From: Parietichytrium sp. I65-24A
Lineage: Eukaryota; Sar; Bigyra; Thraustochytrida; Thraustochytriidae
NCBI GenBank assembly: GCA_012862575.1
Contig: BLSF01000066.1
Span: forward strand, 62,001-126,000
Direction of reading: 5' to 3'
DNA length: 64,000 nt
Made by a program: the position numbers and the translations under genes. Below, piece by piece: positions 40,406-52,475 of this stretch (position 1 is its first letter; each line of letters begins with the position of its first letter). Below the pieces are notes generated by a model. That model saw nothing but the letters and a program-made list of their open reading frames with translations, searched no databases and was not told the origin of the DNA.

Positions 40406-41701
40406 CTAATACTTGGGCCGCTTGAAGTGACCCATGCTATTATGCGAGTCAGGCTGTGAAGGCTGTTGCATTTGGCCCAGCATCTTGAGAAGCTCGCTCA
40501 AGGCTTCAGCATTTGAGGCAGCTGGCAAGGAGGGCGAGCCCATACCCATCGAACTTCGCAATGCGTTTAACTGCGATGCGTACATTGCATTTGCGGCGGA
40601 GGGCTGTTGTTGTCTATGATCTGCGTTCCATGAGTTATTGCCAGACGTTGCGCCCGGAGGATGTTGGAAAGCCGAGTTTGGGGAGATAGTTGGGCTGGCT
40701 CCCAAGGAGGCCAGAATGTTGGCGGTCGGAGACTGCTGGTCGGAGCCGATCTGTTGCAATATCTGCCGATGGGGTGGCACCTGGAGCTGCTGCTGGAGCT
40801 GCTGACGAAGAAGAGTGGTTAGGAAGGATGCCTGAGACCCGATTCCCTGGCCCTGGAGCCCGCCAGCTAACAGTTGCTGTGCCAAAGAAGGCTGAATTGA
40901 CTGTGAAGAACTGGGTAGATTAGGCTGCATATGAGAAAAGCCCGAGGAGATCTGCTCGCGGCCTCTCTTCATGTTTCTAGCGGAAGTATTGATGGACTGC
41001 AGAACCTTCTCTTTGAGCGCCACAGAGTCAAACTCATCCAACACGAAAGGCTGAGAGTGGTCGCAGATGTCGCAGCTCTCGTGTTTACAGGAAGCAAAGC
41101 CCCTCTTTACCCTTAGGCGGTGCAGCTGTAGGCAGCGAGCGCAAGCGTCTTTCTTGGAGCAGTGCTCCGAGTGATCCAAGAGATTGATAAAGTCGCGATC
41201 TTCCTGCTCCCGCGGGGAGATGTCAGGGGTTTGATGTGCTCGCCTGAGCTTCAAGTGATGGCGGACAGCATCGTGCGTGCGTTTGGCCTTGCACCTCTCG
41301 TTGAAACGGTTTGCAATTTCGTTCATCCATGACTTGCCATCCCAAATCCTTTTCTTGAGCTGATGCAAGAAGGAACGGAGTAGCTCTGGGTCTTCGCGGA
41401 TGATACCAAAGAGAACCTTTCTTTCGGCTTTCGTGAAGCGGCCTTTGCTCTTTGTTGAGCCGTCCTCGCTGTCTGCGTCGCTGTCCACCGATGGCGAGAG
41501 CGTTGCTGACTGGTGTTTTTCTAGTTTCGGCGAAGCCTGGCCCGATTCGTCGTCCTCATCATCGCTGTTGCTGTTGTTGTTGCTGACGTTCTGTTTGGAA
41601 ATATACTGGATCTGCTGTTGAGTTTCAAGTTCTGGCTGGCGCGGAAGCATTTCTCCAAATCTATTCGGAAACAACCCAAAAGCCGGAACGTAGTCAACCA
41701 T
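40406..41701 (-). CDS. Putative DNA-binding protein: Myb/SANT-like module plus His/Cys cluster (paralogue 2)
   Basis: 431 aa from the first ATG (41701, A at -3, G at +4); the open frame reaches a TTG at 41950. The Myb/SANT-like region is ~88-154 (RFTKAERKVL, GKSWMNEIANRFN, KRTHDAVRHHLKLRR). The His/Cys cluster is H177, C181, C187, C190, H194, C205, C210, C213, with identical spacing to paralogue 1. The leader is acidic (NSDDEDDES) and the C-terminus is Gln-rich with a Leu/Gln run (~275-330), a typical activation-domain composition. Same strand and order as paralogue 1, so an old tandem duplication is likely. Outside the shared module the proteins do not align by eye. Confidence 0.8.
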   Translation of the reverse strand: MVDYVPAFGLFPNRFGEMLPRQPELETQQQIQYISKQNVSNNNSNSDDEDDESGQASPKLEKHQSATLSPSVDSDADSEDGSTKSKGRFTKAERKVLFGIIREDPELLRSFLHQLKKRIWDGKSWMNEIANRFNERCKAKRTHDAVRHHLKLRRAHQTPDISPREQEDRDFINLLDHSEHCSKKDACARCLQLHRLRVKRGFASCKHESCDICDHSQPFVLDEFDSVALKEKVLQSINTSARNMKRGREQISSGFSHMQPNLPSSSQSIQPSLAQQLLAGGLQGQGIGSQASFLTTLLRQQLQQQLQVPPHRQILQQIGSDQQSPTANILASLGASPTISPNSAFQHPPGATSGNNSWNADHRQQQPSAANAMYASQLNALRSSMGMGSPSLPAASNAEALSELLKMLGQMQQPSQPDSHNSMGHFKRPKY

Positions 41702-42422
41702 GCTCGTTTGCTGATGCTGATTGTCAGCAGGCAGGCGAGGTCGTGCTGCTGCGGGCTGAACCGGTTGATGGTTCGGCCGCTTGCACTTGCGCTGTACTGT
41801 GTCCAGGTTGAATGGTGTGCGTGTGTCGAACGCGGCGGGCAGTTGGTGTTCTGCTTGAGCAGCTGTGTTTGGACAACTGCCGCAGGACCCGAGTCTGGTT
41901 TGTGCCACAAGCCGGCAAGTGATTGCACGGGCGGGCAAGGGCAAGGGCAAGGGAGAACGTGTTGTTTTGCTGTGCCGAGGGCGGTAAAAGAGCTAGGTTG
42001 TGGGAGAGACTTGGCTCGCTCCTTTTGGGATTTGTGAGACTCCTTTCCGCGCACACAGAAGGCACGCACACCTCATACACACTCAGCCTCTGTCTCTCTC
42101 AGAAGCCTTACTCACCGAGGAGGTGGACCGCGCAGTAATTCTGATCCGCGAAACCCTGGCTCAAAGAGCTGGTGTATGGGCAGTTTCTTTTCAGGTTGAG
42201 AGTTTGGATCGCGCTTGCTCCTTCTACACAATCTTGTGAGGGGAGGAGGAAGGCTTAGGTGTTTCGAGACTGAGCAGTTGGAGGTTGTTTGTTCTTCTCA
42301 CTGCCCGCTTCTTTCTTGTTTGGGCTTTGGACTTTTGGTCAGAGCGTTGGCGGGTCTGTAACTTTCTTCCCTTTTTAGCGTGATCAGTGGGGGCAGTACT
42401 CGGACCGTACCTAGTACGCACT

Positions 42423-42475
42423 CCGTACTCGCTCCTCCTCTTCTTCTTCCTCTTCTTCTTCTTCTTCTTGCTGAC
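42423..42475. repeat. (CTT)n pyrimidine microsatellite
   Basis: Pure pyrimidine CTC/CTT repeats on the plus strand. Confidence 0.85.
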
Positions 42476-42786
42476 GTTCTTCTCTTTCCCTCCTGCTTGT
42501 TGCCAAGGCTTTTCGGGTTTGTTTGCCCTTTCTCGATCAAATGGATCAAATGGCTGTGCGAAGCACACACTCACGCACGCAGAGTTTTTTCCACCCCGCC
42601 CAAAGTAACGGAAGCAAGGTCAGGCTGGGCCAGCCACCCGTTGCGTTGTCAAGAAGACCCTCAAGCTCTTCTTGGGCTCGGGGCTCTAGGCTCTAGGAGT
42701 GTGGAAGACTTGGCAATGAACGCCGGCCGGTTTGGGTTTTGTTTTAGCTCTTTAAAGAAAAGTGGCGTCTGCGAGGTTTTTCGCTC

Positions 42787-42818
42787 GTCTCTTCTTCTTC
42801 TTCTTCTTCTTCTTCTTG
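42787..42818. repeat. (CTT)n microsatellite
   Basis: About ten TCT/CTT units in the gene-poor block. Confidence 0.85.
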
Positions 42819-43004
42819 CGCTCCTGAAACAACAGCGAGGTATATGCAATCAACCTGGCTCCAAGGTCACTTCCTCCGTATGTATGATGTACAATGTACA
42901 AAGTACAGTCGTGCAGTGAAACAGCTTCGAAGTACTGCGAAAGCCTTTTACTTTTGTTCACGAGCGAGCGACAGAGGTTTCAGGTTTGCTGTTGCAACTC
43001 TCAC

Positions 43005-43052
43005 TCACTCACTCTCTCTCTCTCTCTGTATCTCTCTCTTCCCTCTCTCGCT
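43005..43052. repeat. (CT)n microsatellite
   Basis: ACTC units pass into CT dinucleotides interrupted by GTAT. Confidence 0.8.
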
Positions 43053-43228
43053 CAGAGGTTGACTGTCTGGCTCTGCAAAGCTTTGCGCTTCTTCACTTTC
43101 TCCTCACTCTTCCACTGGACATCGACAACACTTGTGTATCGAAAACGGGTTCTGAGTCTGACTGGTGGTCGAGTGAAAGGTTTCCGCGCCGCCATACTTT
43201 GCTCAGCGAATAAGAAATTACGGAATTT

Positions 43229-43254
43229 CTCTCTCTCTCTCTCTCTCTCTCTCA
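43229..43254. repeat. (CT)n microsatellite
   Basis: Pure CT dinucleotide run. Confidence 0.85.
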
Positions 43255-43334
43255 TAGTCGAGTTGGTGTGAAAAAAGAGAAAGTTTTGACTTCATCTCAT
43301 GCAGTCTCTGGTTGGTGCGTGCGTGTGCGACCTT

Positions 43335-43335
<1 letters not shown>

Positions 43336-43372
<37 letters not shown>
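43336..43372. repeat. (CT)n microsatellite
   Basis: CT dinucleotide run with one TTT interruption. Confidence 0.85.
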
Positions 43373-44973
43373 CCGCACATTCGTTCCTTCTCTCATCCGC
43401 CCACTCCTTCCTTCTTCCTTCCCGACTCAACCAGCCTTACTACGAGTTGACCTTAGCTACATTGCACCTTGCCCCTTCCTTCTCCTTCCCGTCCGAGGTG
43501 AAATGAGAAAACTACCACCGGCACTTGTGGAACTGTGTAAGCTTTCCGGTAGCACGATACTATGCACCTCGCTGGCCGGGCCCTACTGCGCCTTAGCCTC
43601 TCCTACGCTCAAACGAAAGGCGGGAGGAGGATGGAGGAGAGGGAGGAAGGAAGGGCGAGAGGGAGAAAGGTGGAAGGCGCAATTGAAACTCCTCTCCCTT
43701 TCTTTCTTCCGGAGCCATTTCTATTCCTCTCAGTGGGTGTGCGGGGGAGCACAAGCTGTGTCGGGGAAGGGGAAGGGGGCTGGCTTTCCCCACTAAACAG
43801 CGGCGCAAAAAAGACAAGCAACCGGACCTGGCGGGCGGAGAACGAGTCTAGCGACAAGATAAGCGCTCGTAGGAGGAACTGCGGAACTCAGCGCCTCGTT
43901 CTACGGATTTCGTGGCAAGTGGAATCAAGTGGATCAACTGAAACTCATAGAGTAAGTGGAACAAGTGGAAAGTCCCTTCCTTTCCTCTCTCCGTAGGAGA
44001 TAATAAGCCCCAGTAGAGTCGGGGTGGAGATGAGTAGGGGAGGAGTAGGAGGGGGAAACACCGATTTCCAACCTTTTGCGCCAATTTCCCCGATTCTCCC
44101 GATTTGTGTTGACAGTGATTTCGCAGAACAAAATATGCTTTTCGGTGAGAGGATTCCGGTTCCAAGTCTCGGCGATCTTCATGAAAAATTAGAAAAAGCG
44201 TTAGATTTTTCTTCTTTTGCGCTCTTCGACCCAAGATTTTTGAACTTTGGTCATGTTTTTCTGAGGAGCAGGCGCTGTTCGTCCAAGATCGGTAACGAGT
44301 GACATACATCCACCATTCACCCCTCCCATCCTACGATTTCACCCAGCAACCACTATAGTCGCTAATACCTCTCCACCCGCCGCTACGCACACCCCTAGGG
44401 CTAGCTACAGGAGCACACAGTTATGTCTGCCTAAGCCTCTGGAGAGTTCTGTCGAAGGTGGTAGCTAGTGCGGTAGGTGGAGAGTAGCGGTGTGCTAAGC
44501 GTTGGGATGGTTTCACTCGTTCACTACATTCACTGCCCGCCCGTTGGTGAAAGTTCTCATCATAAATGAAGGGGAAAGTGCTCCACAAGTATGTTACTTG
44601 CACCAGCGTGAGCAATGTTGCGCAAATGGGGCCAGCCAACCTGCGCGTCTTTGCGCGTCTTTCGCACAAGGTGTTGCGGGCGTAGGGGCGTAGGGGTGGT
44701 GCTGTACCCAGTACTGTACTCAGAACAGGTACCGGGAGAGCTCGTGCCTTTGGAGAGGTAATCAAGTAGAAGAGAGGAGATGGGACTTTGTGGGATAAGT
44801 TAGAGAAGTGCTTGCTTTCATTGCTGTCAGTTCATCTGAATTTATTCTGAATTTCTGAACAAAGCAGTTTGGGTGAAATTGTGCTAAGTTGTACTGTACT
44901 TATGAATCGCGTGGCGGCTGTGCTGACTATGTAAATTGGACGCATTCACTCACGGCCAAGTTGATCGGGCGTT

Positions 44974-45009
44974 GGTTGGTTGGTTGGTTGGTTGGTTGGT
45001 TGGCCGGTT
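44974..45009. repeat. (TTGG)n tetranucleotide repeat
   Basis: About seven perfect GGTT units, then a GGCC interruption. Confidence 0.9.
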
Positions 45010-45114
45010 GAAATCGGCTGCCTCGAGAGCCTCGAGCAGAAGCTTACGGCTTCACTCGCCGCTTCCGACATTCCAAGTCGTGCGTTTGCACTAACTTCGT
45101 GCAAGTTTGCAATG

Positions 45115-45143
45115 GCATTTGCATTTGCATTTGCATTTGCATC
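45115..45143. repeat. (GCATTT)n hexamer repeat
   Basis: Nearly five GCATTT units. Each junction contains ATTTGCAT, the octamer-type sequence. Confidence 0.9.
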
Positions 45144-47451
45144 TGCGCCAGATGCACCCGATACACCGGATGCACCCGATGCACATCGCGCGCCAGGGCC
45201 ACAGTGCGCTCAGGCACCTCACGCATGCCGGCACGGATGCACTTGTACCCCTGGTAGTTGGAATGGTCGTGAAATAAGGACTCGGACGCCACTGCTGCGT
45301 ACGAGCCGTAGTCCCAACGAAGCGAAGCATCTTTCGTTTTTCGCTCCTAGCTTTCCGCCCCTCTCGCTCCTCGCGTAGGCTTAGAGACCAAATCCAGACT
45401 TGTACTCAGTACTAGCTATAGAGACTCGAGCATCGCCCATTACAAAAGACGAAAGACGTTGCAGCCTGGCGCCCAACTTGAAACAGGGCCAAAACTTCTC
45501 GGACCGTAACTTCGCGTGTCAAGTTCAGAAGCCTCGCCTGCCGGCAAAGTCATCCTCCTTTTTTTGCCGTGTCTTTCTTTTGTTTTTCTTCCTTTCTTTC
45601 TTTTGAGGTAAGTCAGCTCTCAATTCCTGCCACCTCGTTGCAACTTCCCATCACATCTGTTACTGAAGTATTATGGTACTCTCTAGGTGCCGTACCCATA
45701 CCGAGACCGCATGCAAGTGTTAATGCGCGGTGGGACAGCTAGTGAAGTGCTACCGATTGGAGGAGGGAAGAAATTTCGGGCGTGAACACTGTCAAAACAA
45801 CAAGCAAAATTGGTTTCAAGAAAGAAAGAAAGCAAAATTTCAGAGGTCCAGACTTTTTTTTTTGGGAGAGCAGCTCGATTTCAACGTATGGAGCCACCAT
45901 TTCAACGACCATGTTCTCCGATTCTGGCAATTTGCAAAAGTCGCAGGGAGAGCGAGCTCGCTGTATGCGGCGCTGTGGAGGGGCTGAGCTTTAACAAATG
46001 GCACTGCCGCAATTCGAAGGAGGTGCGAAGAAAGAGGGACAGCTTGCTGGGTGCTGATTTCGGTACATTTATTACGCTGTCGCGGCTAAAAGTGGCCCGT
46101 TTCCGCGTGCGGAAGGGGGTCCCGCGACTTGGGGAGCTGCAGACATACCGGCACTTGGCCGCCGAGAAGCGCAGTGATGGAACGCAACCTTAGCTTCCAA
46201 ACGCACCATTGAGATGTGGCGAAGGGATTTCATTGCGCGCCAACTCTTCTTCGCCCCTCACAGCGGGCTGAGTTGATGCTTTAGTTGGTACGAAGCGCGC
46301 TGCAATGTCTGCAGGGCCTGCAACGAGGAAGATGACATCCGTCAAGTTCAGCTTTTCTTCGCACTTTTGGATTCCTGATTTCTCCCATCTCATCACACGT
46401 TCAGGAGGACATTGAAACGGGCTTAACAGCACTGCCTGTGAGCTCTGATTGCTGAGCTTCTTGAAATTCGCGGTCGCGCAACAAATGGCAACGCCCGGAT
46501 TGCGTATCTATCTTTTTCAAGCATTGTCATTCTGCTATTCTTGCATTCTGCTTTGCAATACGTTTTGAAAGAGCCCAAAGAGGGATGAAATCGAATCTTG
46601 CCCTACCTACTGTGACTACTAATGCTGGCCTTACTGTCAGTTCAGCTCCAAAATCTCACGTGCGGACGACTCTTATTGAGGCTATACGTCACAAGATAGT
46701 GTTCTTCAGGGGAGCTGGCTAGTGTTTGTAGTAGTAGAGGAGTAGCTTTTTAAGAAGATTTGCCGCCCATCGATTTCGCCGAGAATCGAAAAAGGTCGAT
46801 TGCACTCATCACGTTTTTCTGCGAAAGTGGTCCAGGACAATTTCTTTTGCAAGCGACTAAGATCTGAATTCTGCTTGCTTGTTTGCTTGCTTCTGAGCCC
46901 AACGTGCAAAATACCAGATCACTGAATCACTAGATTACTAAATTCTAAATGCTCATTTCTTGCGCACAATTCTCGGGTCTGCGAGGTGTCGAGGAATGCG
47001 CCAACGACTGAAATCGACGTATCATGAAAGCATGGCTACACTTGCGCACACGTGCTCGAATGGCCGGCCTTACTACTAGTACAGGCACTGCACCGATGAA
47101 TAAAGCGCCGGCGTAGCCAAGTGCGAATCCTTTTGCGAGCAGGCAGATGTAGAGAGGAACGAACGCGCTCTGCTAGAGAAAGGAACAATGAACGTGAATG
47201 ACAATTTGAAAACATCAAGTTGAAAGTGACAACTTGCACGTTCGTAATCGAAGCAAGTAACGTACTGTACTGGAAGAGTTAAGTTAGTCCTTCTTTCATT
47301 TCATAAAAAGAATCTAGCTGTAGTCAGTCACACGCACAGCTCGCTCATAATTCTCACAGGTTCACTGTACAGCAAGTCAGCTTCCTTCTTCTTCTTCTCC
47401 CAAGTTCCACCACAGACTTTCCTTCTTGTTGTCTCCCGAGCCAGTGTGGAC

Positions 47452-47526
47452 GCCTCTCTCTCTCTCTCTCTCTTTCTGTGTCTCTCTGTCTCTCTCTTTT
47501 TCCCTCTGTGCCTCTGTCTCTGTCTG
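47452..47526. repeat. (CT)n / CTGT pyrimidine-rich repeat
   Basis: A pure CT run followed by imperfect CTCTGTGTC units. Confidence 0.8.
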
Positions 47527-49305
47527 AAAGTCTCCATCTCTCTGAAATCTTGATCAAATATTTTTCAAAATATTTTCTAAAGAAAAGAAAAAGTTGAAAA
47601 AAAAAGAAAAAGAAGAAGAAGAAACGTTCAGAGGCGCATTCCTTCCTTCTCCTTCATCCCTTCTTCTTCCTCCTCCTTTCTCTTGAGGCGTCCCTTCCTC
47701 CTCCCCGGCAACTCCCTTCCTCTTCCCGCGTAGAACTGATTATCCAAAAGGTACTAGCCGTCAGGTCCCGTATTCGAGTTGTGCAAACATGAAGGAATCG
47801 ACTGTTAATTAATGAAGAAGCGGATCAAAAAGAGAAGATGAACGGAAATGGCACGGGCTTGCATTGTTAAATGGTGCAAGTTATCGCTGTAAACATTTTG
47901 AAGATGAACGAAATCGATTCTTTGCGAGGAGCTGGAAAGAAGCTACGGCCGTGCGCGTGCATTTTATTTCATACAAATATATGCGTGTTTGCTACAAATG
48001 GCACTGGTCGAGGGGAACGGAACCATGGCGAAATGCAGTTCGTCCTTTGTCTCGACCATCATCTTGGCCACGGCGAAGATGGTTGGCCGCCCACGCGTTG
48101 AAGGCAAAAGAGCGGCTCGAAAGTCGCAAGTCGTCGTCCCGAAAGTATGCGCCGCCTGAGAGAAGTTTCGTTCGCTAAGCTTACGTGGAAAAGGGAAGGT
48201 GTAGAATGCACGGCGTTTGCCGCCGAAAGCCCAAGCCAATCGTGAGATCAAATCGTAGAAAAAAACTGCACCGTGGCGCTACGGCGCTGTGGCACTGTGA
48301 GTACGAATAGCACCCACGCCCAAAAACGAGCAGCAAAGGATGGGAGAAGGTTGGACGGCCGGTCCGAGGGCCTAGGCTGGCAACACGAAGAAGCAAGTGT
48401 CATTCTGCCGTCAGTGGTGTAGAGGGATGGGAGTAGGGACCGCTTTGGACCAACGTCTGCGCCAACGCGAGTACCATCTGATGTAGCAAAGTCAAGGAGG
48501 AGGTGCAAAGTGCAAGCCATAACTTTTGGCGTAAGGTTTCGTTGACTTTTGTGCAAGCGGTCTTACGTACCTCGGACTCACTCGGCACCGAGCAGGAGTC
48601 GTTCTAACTGACGTGGCGTGGCGTTTCCGTGCCAAGCTGTGCGAGCCACAGAGTGGGCTCAGGGTGAATGGGAGGACGTGCTAATTCGTTTCCTCCGGAA
48701 CCAGGGTATTTCACAAATCAGAATTCAGTAAATCAACAACCCTCCCGTTCGCGCCTCTGACTACACAAACACAATTCAGAGTTCACATTTTTTTAAGTTC
48801 AAACATTTTTCACATTCTCAAAGCGCCGCCACATCACCCAAGTAACCCAAGTAATCAATTCGTGAACACAACACTCAAACAACAAGACAAAGTCTTTTTT
48901 TATCATTGCCTCCTCTCCCTCCCACCACCACCCATCGCGAGACAAGCTTAGATATCGCTTACCTCCTGGCGCACACCCTGCAAGATGGGATGAAATTGTG
49001 TTCCTACGTTCCTACCTAGATTACTGCTACCGAAAGCTGTACAGTCGTATACAGTACGCGGTAACGGCAGTGGGGCCTACTGACTGTGCGTGTACATCCA
49101 ACCGTTCCGATGGTAGGCTTGATAGTTGGAACGGTAGCTGTGGTACGGTAAATTGTTCATTCTTTGAAGATGTAGAATGTAAGTTAGTTTAGATTTATTA
49201 TTTTCGTTTCGAGAAAGGTGCTCCTTTCCTTTTCTTATTTTATTAAAAAGGTAAAAAGGTCTGCGTAGAGTGGTGAATACATGTATAGCATTGGCGGTCC
49301 TCGAG

Positions 49306-49339
49306 GGCTGACTGGCTGACTGGCTGACTGGCTGGCTGA
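49306..49339. repeat. (CTGACTGG)n tandem repeat
   Basis: Four near-perfect 8-bp units, GGCTGACT. Confidence 0.85.
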
Positions 49340-50138
49340 GAATGGGTGGATGGATGAGCCCCATCGTGCACCACCACCTCAGGCTTGCGCTATTTCGGAC
49401 TCCTGAGACTTCTCAGGTGCTAAGGGACGAGTCTGAACTTTGCACTGACCGTGATTCTGCTTTCTCGCTGTGCTGTTCAGCCTCCAGCGACTTTTGTTTT
49501 GATTGTGTTTTTCGTTATTGTTTGCTTGGAGTTGTGCTTCCTTCCACGTCGTGGAGACGTTCTTATTTCATTCATTGCAATCCCTCCTTGCCCTCTCAAA
49601 ACTGGAGATTGAAGTTAACATATGGCAACTGCGGGTAGGTTAAGGTACGCGCACTGGAGTACTTACTGCTGCGTTGAGCGCGCGAGGTGGTTTGTACTAC
49701 ACCAGAGCATACCAGAGCGACTCCGAAAGAAAGAAAGACTCTCTCGCCATTGGTGCTGAGTACCCAGTACCAGTACCCTGTGATCTTTTGGCCCTGGTTT
49801 ATCCATTTCAGCAGTGGAGCATTAGACGTTCCGGGTATGCGTGCATTCACTGCCCTGACAGCAAATTCTGAGAATTCTGAATGTTGCACCAACCATAAAA
49901 CAATACTCTACAGGTAGACAGACACTTAGCGGGATATCCTCCAGATCCAGACAAGCCTGAGATCCTGCCCCGGAGAAAGGGAGAAGTAGACAGCAGGAAC
50001 TAGTACCCCGAGCTCTCGAGTGCTTGAATGGGTAGCCACGCCCGAGCCAGGCTGCGGTTTCCCGGAAGGTTAGTTTGGCGCCAAGGTCCAAATCGTTGTT
50101 TCCTTTTCGTTCATCAAACACACCATGTACACTCACAA

Positions 50139-50275
50139 CAGGTACCCAGTACTGAGTACCCAGTACCGATGCACAACATGCACACTCGGGACTGGACTCA
50201 GTACTCGAGTAGCGGTTATGAACAGCCTGGCCTCTCGCGATCCACATTCGGACTCAAAAGCAGTACCGGTACCGA
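50139..50275. repeat. Dense cluster of GTAC-centred palindromes
   Basis: GGTACC, AGTACT, AGTACC and CAGTACTCGAG-type sites recur here. Representative of similar clusters elsewhere in intergenic DNA. Confidence 0.6.
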
Positions 50276-52266
50276 GCATTACGGATACCCGCTAGTGGTG
50301 GGTGACCTTCCCGTCCGTGCCCTGTTGGCCACTCAAACCATGAGACTATTTGTTACTTGGCGTTTCCGTGACTCCCATGATATCCGCGCTCTCGCCCTCC
50401 CTTTGGTGCCGTTTCGCATTTCGTTACTTGTGGTCGCTACCCGGTACCCTCGGCACTCAGTAAGACACCGGTGTGCCTTCTTTGAACCTCGTTGAACGCA
50501 CGAGATCGAAACGACACATTGCCTCATGCCTACCAATTCTACCAATCTTGCTCCGCTCTGAACGTTCTGAACGTTCTGAATTCTGTTTAGGTTTGACCTG
50601 GTGATCACCGAGAGCTTTTCGTGTGTGGCAGCCAAGCAAATAAAAACGTCGCTGCTGAGCCGGCTCGCTTGAAGTGTAAGTAGCTTTTCTGTCAGGCACA
50701 AAACGAGGTTGTCGTGCAGTTCTGGGAACAGATGACCACGGAACCACGGATCTTTTTGCTCCAAATTTGACAGCAAACTAGCTCTACTAAACAACTCGAA
50801 GCAGCCTGGCCTTGGCGCGCGATGTCGTTGTGGATGAAGAGCACTAGCTTGCGCAGAATCACACGCCATTCGATCGCCACTTATCGGCACAGTACTCACG
50901 ATGAGTACTTACAGCGAAACTTGGCACCTTGATTGGTCAAATGTTTAAAAATGGTAATTAAAAGAAGTTATTTGGAACAAATCGCTGGCAGCAGCAGCCT
51001 GGTACTGACAGTGAGTGCACAAATATCGTTGTCGCGCATCAGGAGGCTCAGGCTGCCAGTGGGTTTTGAAAGCGGGTATCTGCGAGTGTCGGGTACTGTA
51101 CCCAGTACGCCAACGTGCTCCATTAGTTTAGTAGCTCTCCGACTTGGTGCAACATCATCGCCGCCATGCACAACTGTAACGGTGGCATGCGCTGCGCAAA
51201 GTTTCGTTCAAGTTCTTCCAACTTGCAACCGCTCTGTTTCACGTCATTTTTATTTAGAACGGTGTCGAAAACCCGTCTCGCGTTCATTCACATGTCAATC
51301 AAATGTTCATTCTGAATGAAAATAGAAACAAAGCCAGGAAACAAACCTGTGCTTGTGAGGCGCAGCTGCTATGTACACTGGTATGTATAACTTACAGTCG
51401 ATGAGCCGCCCCTTCCTCAAGAGCTCTTCGCGTTCTTTCATAAACATGGAATTGGAACTCGTGTCCATCCGCTTTAAAAAAATGACTGTGAAGAGCACTT
51501 TTTCACTTTTTTTTTGTTTTCTTTCATTCTTTCTTTCACCTTTCAATTGGCAATGGAATTGACGCGAAATCAAGTCAATCAGAATTCCCTGTCAGAAAAA
51601 AGAAGTCAAATCCTTCACAAACATGTATTAGACCCAGGTGTTAGACACGTGGATAGTCACACTTACAGGTTTGCCGGTGGGAAAACAAACTCGCGTGCAT
51701 ACAGAATTTCGCTATCAACTTGGTAGGAGACCCTCACTGTGGGGCACTCAGACCAAACTCTCATCAACTTGGAAAGTGCTCATAGATAGCACTGGCTAAC
51801 ATTCGTTAGTGGAAACGTGAGTGAGTCGTTGTGGTAGAATTTCTCAGCGATAATTGTAGAAGTTCAATCAGGCGCTGAAACTGGCACGTGGAGAAGAAGC
51901 TTGACAGTGAAGTTCATGAAATTTAGAAAGAAGAATAGTTTGGCAAATTCATTCAAAATTTGCCATTTTCGAATAAAAATGCTGGAAAAGGCATTCGGGA
52001 CGTTCGGACCTTCAGCTAGCTAGCTCTAGCTAGATCGATAACTTCCTTGAGAAACTCCGTGAGGAACTCCGCGAGAAACTCTGGGAGAAACAGGAGAGAA
52101 ATTATGGGACTCTTTGGAAAATGGGAAAGAGAAAGGTGTATTAGCACCCGGCAAACTCTCATCGTCAGAGATCGTCAGAGATCATCATCGTCTCAACTCC
52201 AACGGCAAAGAGTGCAAAGAGTGCGAAGAGTGCAAAGAGAGAGCAATGACATGGACGTGGCTTGCC

Positions 52267-52320
52267 AAAAAGAGAAAGAAAGAAAGAAAGAAAGAAGAGA
52301 GAGAGTGAGAGAGAGAGCAT
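52267..52320. repeat. (GAAA)n/(GA)n purine tract
   Basis: AGAAAGAAAGAAAG followed by GAGAGA units; part of a polypurine stretch extending to ~52480. Confidence 0.8.
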
Positions 52321-52449
52321 GGTATGGAATTCCAAACGTTGAACAAGTCCAAATTAAAGAGAAAAAAAGATTTAAAGAAAGAAAGAGAGAAAGGCAATTG
52401 CGAAGACAAATGGGAGAAGGAAGTCCACGGAAAGAGAAGCAGCGGCGGA

Positions 52450-52475
52450 AGGGAGGGAGGGAGGGAGGGAGAGGG
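52450..52475 (+). repeat. (GGGA)n G-quadruplex-capable repeat
   Basis: Five or more GGG runs separated by single A bases, a classic G-quadruplex pattern. Confidence 0.85.

Noticed and set aside
43299-43796. Leu/Ser-rich ORFs over CT repeats
   Set aside because: Produced by dinucleotide and polypyrimidine repeats.
50333-50899. 188-codon minus-strand ORF in the gene-poor block
   Set aside because: No domain, hydrophobicity pattern or compositional bias of a real protein; expected by chance in 12 kb of mid-GC DNA.
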